Shown piece after piece: positions 15,581 through 22,809 of a stretch of DNA of 25,528 nt (position 1 is the first letter of the stretch; every line of letters begins with the position of its first letter). The translations under genes and the position numbers were made by a program. The DNA is from a virus. Where the stretch lies: positions 1 to 25,528 of the IMG/VR virus record IMGVR_UViG_3300020436_001107; one strand, given 5' to 3'. The notes under the pieces are model-generated. The model worked only from the letters and a program-made list of their open reading frames with translations, did not search any database and was not told the origin of the DNA.

Positions 15581-16716
15581 AGTACAAACCTTATTTACTA
15601 AAAGATGTACATGCTGGAGAAGCACAAAACAAATTTAGAGTAATATCTACGTTTGCAGGTGGCGGTGGTTCATCTACAGGTTATAGACTTGCAGGTGGTA
15701 AGATACTTGCAATAAATGAGTTTGTAGAAGAGGCAAGAAATACTTACAAAGATAATTATCCTAATACACCTATCCTTGATGGTGACATAAAAGAATTACA
15801 AGGTAAAGATTTTTTAGATATTACAAAATTAAAAGAAGGCGAACTAGAATTACTAGATGGTAGTCCACCATGTTCAGCATTTAGTATGTGTGGTACACTT
15901 GCGAGAGAGGGAACTGTACATAGTGACGGATATGGTAAAACTAAATCTTACTCTGATGGTAAGATTGTTACTAATATAGAAGATTTATTTTTTGAGTTTT
16001 TAAGAGTTGCAGATAAGATTAGACCAAAGACTATCATTGCAGAGAATGTTGAAGGTCTAACAGTTGGAGAAGCAAAACAATATTTTAATAAAATTCAAAA
16101 CACATTTGAAGACATCGGATATCAAGTAGTTGCAAAAGTACATGATTGTTCACAATTTGGTGTTCCACAAAGAAGACGTAGAGTTTTCTTTATGGCAGTA
16201 CGTGATGATATTATGGATAAGGTTGGTTTAAACTTTATGACATTATCATCTATATTTCCTGAGCCAAACAATACTATCACAACTTTACAAGGTGCCTTCG
16301 ATGGTTTAGAGTATGACAAAGAGGAAGTTGATATGTTAACTACAAAATGGAAAGAGACAGCATACTATAAACAAACATGTGTTTTGATGCCAAGAAACCC
16401 AGAGAGAGTTATTACTGGTACAGACTATCATCCTAAAGGATGGCATTTTAATTTAAAGATTGCTTCAGAGTTTCATCCTAGTCCTACTATCACAGCAATG
16501 GGTGCTACAGAAAAGACTGCTGGAGTTTGTCATTGGAATGATGATAGAAAGTTTACACTTGGCGAATTAAAAAGAGTCACTTCACTACCAGATGACTTTA
16601 AACTAACAGGCAAGTGGGCACAAAAAAGTGAAAGGTGTGGTAGGATGGTGCCAAGTCTTATGATGAAAGCTCTTGCTAATTCAATGTATGAAAAGGTGAT
16701 AAAAAATGTCAGATGA
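15577..16716 (+). CDS. DNA (cytosine-5) methyltransferase
   Basis: The protein has 379 residues with the C5-methyltransferase motifs in order: FAGGGGSS (26-33, motif I), SPPCSAFS with catalytic Cys99 (motif IV), AENVEG (155-160, motif VI), QFGVPQRRRRVF (193-204, motif VIII), the SPTITAMG segment (motif IX) and ALANSMYEKV at the end (motif X). It transfers a one-carbon group from SAM to C5 of cytosine in DNA. The target-recognition region between motifs VIII and IX is short, so the target site cannot be read. No companion restriction enzyme is adjacent. An ATGA overlap joins it to the PP-loop gene. Confidence 0.95.
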   Translation: MKYKPYLLKDVHAGEAQNKFRVISTFAGGGGSSTGYRLAGGKILAINEFVEEARNTYKDNYPNTPILDGDIKELQGKDFLDITKLKEGELELLDGSPPCSAFSMCGTLAREGTVHSDGYGKTKSYSDGKIVTNIEDLFFEFLRVADKIRPKTIIAENVEGLTVGEAKQYFNKIQNTFEDIGYQVVAKVHDCSQFGVPQRRRRVFFMAVRDDIMDKVGLNFMTLSSIFPEPNNTITTLQGAFDGLEYDKEEVDMLTTKWKETAYYKQTCVLMPRNPERVITGTDYHPKGWHFNLKIASEFHPSPTITAMGATEKTAGVCHWNDDRKFTLGELKRVTSLPDDFKLTGKWAQKSERCGRMVPSLMMKALANSMYEKVIKNVR

Positions 16717-16852
16717 ACAAAAAATAGAATTACTAGAAAAACAAGTCCTTGAACTTAAAAAAGAACTTGAGGTTATAAAAGTAAAAGTATTTGAAGATGA
16801 GAATATTTGGAAAGAAGCAGTCGATAGATTTGGAACAGGTATCGCTGGATGA
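16706..16852 (+). CDS. Small coiled-coil protein
   Basis: The frame encodes 48 residues: MSDEQKIELLEKQVLELKKE and onward with Leu/Ile/Val at heptad positions, then ENIWKEAVDRFGTG. AGGTGAT (16695-16701) lies upstream, the start overlaps the methyltransferase end by 11 bases, and the stop overlaps the next ATG (ATGA), exactly the local gene style. No family is recognised; a small dimerising accessory subunit is plausible. Confidence 0.65.
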   Translation: MSDEQKIELLEKQVLELKKELEVIKVKVFEDENIWKEAVDRFGTGIAG

Positions 16853-17559
16853 TAAAAACAAACGATTTTACATTTGCACATAGAGATGAAGGTTTTGATC
16901 TTCACATAGATAAATCTATTCGTGGTTATCAAGATATGTTAAAAGATGTTGTGTCTTTTTCTAGATACTTTGTAGAAGATGGTACTTATGTTTTAGATAT
17001 AGGATGTTCAACAGGTAAACTTACTGATAGAATAATAAAAGCAAATAAAGATATAGCACCATCTGCTCATTATGTTGGTGTTGAATATGCAGAGGGATTT
17101 CAAAAAGATTTAAGAGAAAGAACAAAAACAATTAAAAACAATCATGATGTTGATGCTAAATTTTTACATGCAGATATTAGATATCATGAGTTTGATTATA
17201 GAAAGAAATTATCATTTGCAACTTCTATCTTTACTTTACAGTTTATGCCAAAGAGAGATAGAGAGGATGTAATTAAAAAAGTTTACGATCAATTACAACC
17301 AGGTGGAGCATTTGTGTTTGCAGAAAAAGTATATTGTGATAATCCACAAATACAAGACATGATGACTTTCATGTATTACGATCACAAGAAAGAAAGTTTT
17401 ACTTGCGATGATATAATGACAAAAGAAAAAACATTAAGACACATGTTAAAACCTAATACTTGGGATGAATTAAAACAGTTTATGTATAATGCTGGATTTA
17501 AAGATGTGCAAGTGTTTTGGCGTAATTTTATGTTTATAGGAGCGATAGCAATAAAATGA
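16849..17559 (+). CDS. CmoA-like SAM-binding enzyme
   Basis: The protein has 236 residues (E. coli CmoA: 247). The match to CmoA (carboxy-SAM synthase) by eye runs the whole length: HIDKSIRGYQDM, then VLDIGCSTG (48-56, SAM loop), IFTLQFMPKRDRE, VYDQLQPGGAFVFAEK, MYYDHKK, and the closing [22 protein letters not shown]. CmoA converts SAM plus prephenate into carboxy-SAM, used by CmoB on tRNA wobble uridine; no CmoB-like gene is present here. By eye the Arg of CmoA that binds the cofactor carboxyl group falls in TKEKTLR, where the match is ambiguous, so an ordinary methyltransferase of this subfamily is possible. It lies two genes after the cytosine methyltransferase. Confidence 0.8.
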   Translation: MIKTNDFTFAHRDEGFDLHIDKSIRGYQDMLKDVVSFSRYFVEDGTYVLDIGCSTGKLTDRIIKANKDIAPSAHYVGVEYAEGFQKDLRERTKTIKNNHDVDAKFLHADIRYHEFDYRKKLSFATSIFTLQFMPKRDREDVIKKVYDQLQPGGAFVFAEKVYCDNPQIQDMMTFMYYDHKKESFTCDDIMTKEKTLRHMLKPNTWDELKQFMYNAGFKDVQVFWRNFMFIGAIAIK

Positions 17560-17783
17560 CAGAGTTTACGCAAGGTATATTTAAAACAATAGGTGGTACA
17601 AGTATAGGTAGGGCATTGATCTATACTATTGGACATATAATAATAGCAATGTCGGTTGTAAGTGTTGTAACAGGTGCTAGTTTATTTGAAGCAGGTATCG
17701 TTGCACTAGTAGAACCTACTATCAATGGTGTATGGTTTTACATACTAGACAAAATGTTCACTAAATACGTAAGGAGTAAATAA
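17556..17783 (+). CDS. DUF2061 membrane protein
   Basis: The protein has 75 residues with two hydrophobic helices (about 22-40 and 44-62). [17 protein letters not shown], then [27 protein letters not shown], follow the DUF2061 pattern of small bacterial and phage inner-membrane proteins of unknown function. The ATG overlaps the stop of the CmoA-like gene (ATGA) and the stop overlaps the uvsX ATG (TAATG), so it is translated with its neighbours. Confidence 0.8.
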   Translation: MTEFTQGIFKTIGGTSIGRALIYTIGHIIIAMSVVSVVTGASLFEAGIVALVEPTINGVWFYILDKMFTKYVRSK

Positions 17784-18823
17784 TGGCTGGAAGTGATTTT
17801 TTAAAAGAGATAATTAAAACAACAGGTAATGAATATGCATCATTAGCTAATGATGGTATTGAAAGTGGTGATGTATCAGATTTTATTGATACAGGTTCAT
17901 ATATTTTTAATGCTCTTCTTTCAGGTTCACTACATGGTGGACTTCCACAAAACAAAATTACAGCATTAGCAGGTGAGTCTGCAACAGGTAAAACATTTTT
18001 CCTTATGGGAATGGTTAAACATTTTTTAGATGCAAACCCAGATGGCGGTGTTGTTTACTTTGAATCAGAATCAGCGATTACTAAAAAGATGGTTGTTGAT
18101 AGAGGTATAGATGCAGATAGAATGGTTATTGTACCAGTCACTACTGTACAAGAATTTAGAACACAAGCGATTTCAGTATTAGATAGATATATGCAACAAG
18201 ACGTAGATATACGAAGACCATTGTTTATATGTTTAGACTCTTTAGGTATGTTATCTACTACAAAAGAAGTAGAAGATACTAAAGAAGGTAAAGAAACTAG
18301 AGATATGACGAGAGCTCAAGTATTGAAAGCTGCGTTTAGAGTATTGACATTAAAACTTGGAAAAGCAAAAGTACCAATGGTAGTTACTAATCATACTTAC
18401 GATGTTGTTGGTTCTTACATACCTATGAAAGAAATGGGTGGTGGAAGTGGATTAAAATATGCAGCTTCTTCTATCATATATCTCTCTAAGAAAAAAGATA
18501 AAGTAGGCACAGAGGTTGTTGGTAATATTATACATTGCAAAAATCAAAAATCAAGATTGACAAAAGAAAATTCTATGGTGGATGTTAAACTTACATATAC
18601 AAAAGGACTTGATAAGTATTATGGTTTACTACCACTAGCTGAAAAATATGATATATTTAAAAAAGTATCTACTAAGTATGAACTACCAGATGGTAGAAAA
18701 GTATTTGGTAAATCTATAAATGATGACCCTAAAACTTATTTTACTGAGGAAGTAATGAGTAAGTTAGAGGATGCAGCTCAAAAGGAATTTTCATATGGCG
18801 GACAAGAAGAAGAAGCGGTATAG
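17783..18823 (+). CDS. uvsX: RecA-like recombinase (T4 UvsX-like)
   Basis: The protein has 346 residues (T4 UvsX: 391). Walker A is GESATGKT (about 64-71), [11 protein letters not shown] carries the catalytic Glu, and [12 protein letters not shown] is Walker [18 protein letters not shown] and [19 protein letters not shown] are the loop regions that bind DNA. It coats ssDNA and drives strand invasion for recombination-dependent replication and repair. AAGGAG (17770-17775) is placed correctly before the ATG. The C-terminal EEEAV tail is acidic, as in many RecA proteins. Confidence 0.95.
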   Translation: MAGSDFLKEIIKTTGNEYASLANDGIESGDVSDFIDTGSYIFNALLSGSLHGGLPQNKITALAGESATGKTFFLMGMVKHFLDANPDGGVVYFESESAITKKMVVDRGIDADRMVIVPVTTVQEFRTQAISVLDRYMQQDVDIRRPLFICLDSLGMLSTTKEVEDTKEGKETRDMTRAQVLKAAFRVLTLKLGKAKVPMVVTNHTYDVVGSYIPMKEMGGGSGLKYAASSIIYLSKKKDKVGTEVVGNIIHCKNQKSRLTKENSMVDVKLTYTKGLDKYYGLLPLAEKYDIFKKVSTKYELPDGRKVFGKSINDDPKTYFTEEVMSKLEDAAQKEFSYGGQEEEAV

Positions 18824-19064
18824 TTATATACAATCAGCAAAGTATCCTAATCAAACTTGTATAGGAATAAACGAAGGTAAGTTTGCTGGTGTAATATACA
18901 AATATGGAAAAGTAACACCAATAGAAAAAGATGACAAACTAACAATGCAGTTTGAGTTTGACATTTTAGAAAACAATGGTTTACCTAGAGATGTTTTTAA
19001 TGACGAGTTTTTTAATTATATTGGTGATATATTAGTGGAAGTAATTGATAAACAAAACGCATGA
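18795..19064 (+). CDS. Small protein of unknown function after uvsX
   Basis: The protein has 89 residues with a basic start ([11 protein letters not shown]) and a mixed alpha/beta look, including [17 protein letters not shown] and an acidic C-terminal half. No family is recognised. I chose ATG 18795 over ATG 18771 because AGGA (18783-18786) then has normal spacing; this still overlaps uvsX by 29 bases. It ends with an ATGA overlap into a membrane-protein gene. Confidence 0.65.
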   Translation: MADKKKKRYSYIQSAKYPNQTCIGINEGKFAGVIYKYGKVTPIEKDDKLTMQFEFDILENNGLPRDVFNDEFFNYIGDILVEVIDKQNA

Positions 19065-19414
19065 CCATATCACAAGTAACAGTCGCAACAGTCATATGGT
19101 TAGCCATAACCTATGTATTGTATAAACACATTACTTTTCCTAAAATAGAAGAGTGTTATAGAATGTGGTTGCAACGAAAATATTGGACGGACTATAATAT
19201 AGTAGAAGCACTAGCATGGTTTACAAAAGCTATAATTATAATACCAGGGTTAATATTTAAAGTAGAGATATGGTGGTTATACATTTTTAGTTTAGCTACA
19301 AGTACTATGTTAGTATGGGCATCTGAAAAGAAATTGTTACCGACACTTGTAGGTTTTAATACTATGTGGATTTGGCTAAGTCTTATGGTACTAGTACAAC
19401 AGTTAAAAATATGA
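19061..19414 (+). CDS. Small membrane protein, about three helices
   Basis: The protein has 117 residues. Hydrophobic helices lie at about 5-22, 52-66 plus 69-88, and 92-113; a basic loop (ECYRMWLQRKYW) follows the first. Many Trp residues sit at helix ends, as in membrane proteins. No family is recognised. It lies between uvsX and the helicase, joined by ATGA overlaps on both sides. Confidence 0.65.
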   Translation: MTISQVTVATVIWLAITYVLYKHITFPKIEECYRMWLQRKYWTDYNIVEALAWFTKAIIIIPGLIFKVEIWWLYIFSLATSTMLVWASEKKLLPTLVGFNTMWIWLSLMVLVQQLKI

Positions 19415-20805
19415 ACAAAACAATAGAAAAGACAATACTCTCTCACCTGATTTGTAATGAGGATTACTGTAGAAAAGTAATTCCTTTTATCAAGGAAGAT
19501 TACTTTACAGATAAAAATGATAAAGTAATTTATCAAGAGACATTAAAGTTTATACAAAAGTATAATAAAACACCTACGACTACTTCGATACAAATTGAAA
19601 TAGATGGTAGGAAAGATTTGAATGAAGCTCAGTTCAAAGAGATAAGAGAAATAGTATCATCATTTGAAAAAGAAGATGTTGATATTGATTGGTTATCTGA
19701 TACTACAGAGAATTGGTGTAAAGACAAAGCAATATATAATGCAATCGTTGACGGCATATCAATCATCGAAGGCAGAGATAAGAATCGCAAACCAGATGCA
19801 TTACCAACGTTACTAACAGATGCACTAGCAGTTTCATTTGACAATAGAGTTGGACATGATTATCTAAAAGACTCTAATGAAAGGTTTGATTATTATCATA
19901 AAATAGAAGAGAGAATACCTTTTGATTTAGAATTTTTTAATAAGATTACAAAAGGTGGATTACCACAAAAGACTTTAAATGTTGCACTTGCTGGTACAGG
20001 TGTAGGTAAATCTTTGTTCATGTGTCATATGGCATCTAACTGTTTATCTCAAGGAAAAAATGTTTTATACATCACACTTGAAATGGCAGAGGAACGTATC
20101 GCAGAAAGAATAGATGCTAACTTAATGAATATTAGTATTGATGATCTACATGATTTACCTAAAACAATGTATGAAGATAAGATTGACAAAGTTAAGAAAA
20201 GAGCATCTGGTAATCTTATCATCAAAGAATATCCAACAGCATCAGCACATACAAATCATTTTAGACAATTAATACAAGAACTAGCGATTAAAAAATCATT
20301 TAGACCAGATATAATCTTTGTAGATTATCTTAACATATGTGCTTCATCTAGATTTAGAGGTGGAAGTAACATCAATTCATATACAATAATAAAAGCAATA
20401 GCAGAGGAATTAAGAGGACTAGCAGTAGAGAACAATCTACCAATAGTCACAGCAACACAAACAACAAGAAGTGGTTTTGTTTCAACTGACATAGGATTAG
20501 AAGATACATCTGAATCATTTGGACTACCAGCAACAGCAGACTTTATGTTTGCACTTATCTCAACGGATGAGTTAGAGGAATTAAATCAGATAGCTGTTAA
20601 ACAATTGAAAAACAGATATAATGACCCAACAAGTAATAAAAGATTTGTGCTTGGAGTAGACCGAGCAAGAATGAAATTGTATGACGTAGAAATGAAAGCT
20701 CAAAATGATATAGTGGATAAAAATCAAGAGGAAGACGATACACCATTATTCGATAAATCAACAATAGGGTCAAGATATGAAAAATTTCAAAAACTCAAGG
20801 TTTAA
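19411..20805 (+). CDS. gp41: Replicative DNA helicase (T4 gp41 / DnaB-like)
   Basis: The protein has 464 residues (T4 gp41: 475). The DnaB N-domain opens TIEKTILSHLICNEDYC. Walker A is AGTGVGKS (194-201), the LYITLEMAEERIAERID segment follows as in DnaB helicases, Walker B is IIFVDYLNIC near 301-310, and TATQTTRSG lies at motif H3. The hexamer unwinds the lagging-strand template 5' to 3' and works with the gp61 primase, not found here. ATG 19411 overlaps the upstream stop (ATGA); upstream in-frame codons back to 19366 are rejected since they lie deep in the membrane gene. Confidence 0.95.
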   Translation: MNKTIEKTILSHLICNEDYCRKVIPFIKEDYFTDKNDKVIYQETLKFIQKYNKTPTTTSIQIEIDGRKDLNEAQFKEIREIVSSFEKEDVDIDWLSDTTENWCKDKAIYNAIVDGISIIEGRDKNRKPDALPTLLTDALAVSFDNRVGHDYLKDSNERFDYYHKIEERIPFDLEFFNKITKGGLPQKTLNVALAGTGVGKSLFMCHMASNCLSQGKNVLYITLEMAEERIAERIDANLMNISIDDLHDLPKTMYEDKIDKVKKRASGNLIIKEYPTASAHTNHFRQLIQELAIKKSFRPDIIFVDYLNICASSRFRGGSNINSYTIIKAIAEELRGLAVENNLPIVTATQTTRSGFVSTDIGLEDTSESFGLPATADFMFALISTDELEELNQIAVKQLKNRYNDPTSNKRFVLGVDRARMKLYDVEMKAQNDIVDKNQEEDDTPLFDKSTIGSRYEKFQKLKV

Positions 20806-20986
20806 AATCGAGATTAGTACTTTTGGGGGAAAGAAACCCTATCTTTGTTATGATAAAAAGTACAATCATATTGTTCATAGATTTGAATTTAAAGAAGACG
20901 CAAGGGAGTGGTGTAAAATGCAAAACAAAAACTGCACCTTCGGACGATTTGAGTTCCCTCGATTTCTACGACCATACGATGAATAA
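20777..20986 (+). CDS. Small conserved-looking phage protein
   Basis: The protein has 69 residues, starts inside the helicase end (29-base overlap) and is rich in aromatic and basic residues: KIEISTFGGKKPYLCYDK, then HRFEFKEDAREWCKMQNKN and FPRFLRPYDE. The pattern resembles small marine-phage proteins in which an EA.EWC.FQN segment recurs, but no function is known. A second frame over the same bases (20823-21017) looks less protein-like. Confidence 0.55.
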   Translation: MKNFKNSRFKIEISTFGGKKPYLCYDKKYNHIVHRFEFKEDAREWCKMQNKNCTFGRFEFPRFLRPYDE

Positions 20987-20989
20987 ATA
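20982..20989 (+). promoter_or_regulatory. Candidate late promoter before the 3' cassette
   Basis: AATAAATA matches the T4 late box TATAAATA at 7 of 8 bases and is followed by CTTGTT. Predicted transcript start near 20996 leaves room for GGAGAG (21007-21012) before ATG 21017. A second box, TATAAATG (21000-21007), is too close because transcription would begin after that ribosome-binding site. Confidence 0.45.
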
Positions 20990-21016
20990 CTTGTTATTGT
21001 ATAAATGGAGAGATTG

Positions 21017-22357
21017 ATGTCAATCAGCAAGTACATAAAACAAGTAAGAAACAGACAAGAAAACAAAGTAGATCATCTTGAAAGAATATCAGACCTCATT
21101 CAAGAGGATGCTATGAATCTTCCTATTGACATTTTTAGAGGATTATCCTATTCAAAATCTAGTAAACTCTCTTCATCTAAAAGAGATGTCATAATTGTAC
21201 GTTCACCAGACAGAGAAACAGATCGAGACGAAATATTAAGAAATTTAAGACAAGCTGGTGTAGATGCAAAACTAGGAGACTCACAATCTAGTGTAGACCC
21301 TATCGATGGTAAGTTTGAAGATAGAGCATTTAGAATATTCGTTAAACCAGAATCAGGTGGAATGGGTGAGACAACTTTAAATGCTTCTATGACTGAACTG
21401 TTTCCATGTATCGCATTTGAAAACAAATACAAACCAAAAGATGCTAAATCTTTTCATGAATATTTGATAGATGTTGATCTTAAAAAACTTAAATGTGTTA
21501 TACCAGGTGATGTAGAAAAAGCTCAAGAGATAATCAACAGAGCAGATACTTCATCAAAGTTTGAAGATAAAATGAACAATGCTATTGCAATTCATAAATT
21601 TATTCTAGATCAAAACAAAGATAAAAGAATAGTTGAGACTAGGTGGGGGCCAACAAATAAATCTAAACCCACAGGTGTACCAGGTGGACACCCTGGTGAT
21701 ATATTCTTAACTTACTTTGACAAATCAATATTAGGAGTTAGTTTAAAAGCAGGTGGTAAGAAAACCTCTGAACCTAAACTAAACACTTATGTTAATACTG
21801 TATTCAACGCATTTAGACAAGGAAATAAGTTAAGAAGAATTTATGCTAAAGTATATAAAGACGCACATGGTAAGATTCCAGGTATGCCACCAGCAAATAG
21901 ATTTCAGAAAGATAGAAAAACATCACAAGTTTTAAGAGACTTTGACAAAAAGAATAATAAAAGATACGAGGAACTTTACAATGTATATCTTGAGATAATG
22001 AGACAAGAAGTTATCAAACTGTTTAATGCAGATAGAAAAAATACTTTAGAGTATATTAAGAAAGAAGTTTTAAGAGATGCACCAGATGTTCCTACATTGG
22101 TTATTAAAGCAGCTGGTAAAGGTTATTCAGAGATAACTGAAAAGGATGCTTTGGGAGTATTCATACCACAAGTAGATTTTGTAAAAGCATATCCTAGCAG
22201 AACTTCAAAGCAAAATTGGGAGATAGAATTAAAGTCTGGTTCAGATAGTTTGATTATGAAGATGTCTATTAGAACAAATAAATCAGGTCATGCAGGTGTA
22301 AAAAAATTAGGACAACACTCTCTTGCAGTAAAATATAACTCACTAGGAACAAAGTAA
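21017..22357 (+). CDS. Unknown protein with a PD-(D/E)XK nuclease-like core
   Basis: The protein has 446 residues. I prefer ATG 21017, with GGAGAG at 21007-21012, over ATG 21005, which overlaps that site. Residues 224-246 read GGHPGDIFLTYFDKSIL then GVSLKAG: an Asp (228) at the end of one strand and S-x-Lys (242-244) in the next, as in restriction-enzyme relatives where SxK replaces (D/E)xK. Before it lies a long helical region (VEKAQEIINRADTSSKF); after it a Lys/Arg-rich segment typical of nucleic-acid binding. Residues 27-31 (LIQED) could be a prohead-protease cleavage site. No family is firmly recognised; the nuclease reading is an inference. Confidence 0.85.
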   Translation: MSISKYIKQVRNRQENKVDHLERISDLIQEDAMNLPIDIFRGLSYSKSSKLSSSKRDVIIVRSPDRETDRDEILRNLRQAGVDAKLGDSQSSVDPIDGKFEDRAFRIFVKPESGGMGETTLNASMTELFPCIAFENKYKPKDAKSFHEYLIDVDLKKLKCVIPGDVEKAQEIINRADTSSKFEDKMNNAIAIHKFILDQNKDKRIVETRWGPTNKSKPTGVPGGHPGDIFLTYFDKSILGVSLKAGGKKTSEPKLNTYVNTVFNAFRQGNKLRRIYAKVYKDAHGKIPGMPPANRFQKDRKTSQVLRDFDKKNNKRYEELYNVYLEIMRQEVIKLFNADRKNTLEYIKKEVLRDAPDVPTLVIKAAGKGYSEITEKDALGVFIPQVDFVKAYPSRTSKQNWEIELKSGSDSLIMKMSIRTNKSGHAGVKKLGQHSLAVKYNSLGTK

Positions 22358-22809
22358 TGAAAACATTTAAAGATTTAATGAATGATAGTAGATGTCCACC
22401 AGGCATGAGGTACGACAAAAAATTAAAACAATGTGTGCCAATAAAGATAAGATATAAAGGAAGATATATTCTCGGAGTTCCCAAAAGTTCAGATAACTCA
22501 AATGGTGATGATAGTGGTAATGGTAACGGCAATGGCAATGGTAATGGAAATGGTAACGGAAACGGAAATGGTGGAAACGGCAACGGTGGAAACGGTGGTG
22601 GAGGTAATGGCGGAGGCGAGTCTTACTTAGCTGCAGACGTTAGAAGAATGCCCGATGGTAGATATGGTGTATATGCAGATAAATTTAAAAATAAAAAAAG
22701 AGTTATGACACCAGGTGGAAAACACGCAAAAGAATTAAAAAAAGTTTACAGTAATAAAAAAGATGCCAATGATTACATGGCAGCTATAATGATGGCGAAA
22801 GGTGGATAA
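22357..22809 (+). CDS. Gly/Asn-rich linker protein with MKTF N-terminus
   Basis: The protein has 150 residues in three parts. Residues 1-40 hold MKTFKDLMND and CPPGMRYDKKLKQCVP, a Cys-framed motif found near the N-terminus of several marine-phage proteins as I recall it. Residues about 54-87 are a nearly pure Gly-Asn run. Residues 88-150 form a basic domain (YLAADVRRMPDGRYGVY, then KDANDYMAAIMMAKGG). Function is unknown; the layout suggests an anchor, a flexible tether and a binding module. The start overlaps the previous stop (TAATG), as does the next gene's start. Confidence 0.75.
   Translation: MKTFKDLMNDSRCPPGMRYDKKLKQCVPIKIRYKGRYILGVPKSSDNSNGDDSGNGNGNGNGNGNGNGNGNGGNGNGGNGGGGNGGGESYLAADVRRMPDGRYGVYADKFKNKKRVMTPGGKHAKELKKVYSNKKDANDYMAAIMMAKGG
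22516..22617 (+). repeat. Degenerate hexanucleotide (GGNAAN) run coding for Gly-Asn repeats
   Basis: About 34 codons of alternating GGN and AAY, ending in glycine-only codons. Synonymous codons vary (GGT/GGC/GGA, AAT/AAC), so the array is old or selected at protein level rather than freshly expanded. It is locally GC-rich compared with the surroundings. Confidence 0.9.

Noticed and set aside
15577-16716. Restriction-modification system
   Set aside because: No endonuclease gene adjoins the methyltransferase; the PD-(D/E)XK-like gene is over 4 kb away in another cassette.
20823-21017. 64-residue frame overlapping the small gene after gp41
   Set aside because: The 20777-20986 frame has better protein-like composition and fits the overlap style of the region.
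22269-22583. Pro/Leu/Phe-rich minus-strand frame
   Set aside because: It is the reverse complement of the Gly-Asn repeat and has no start signals.
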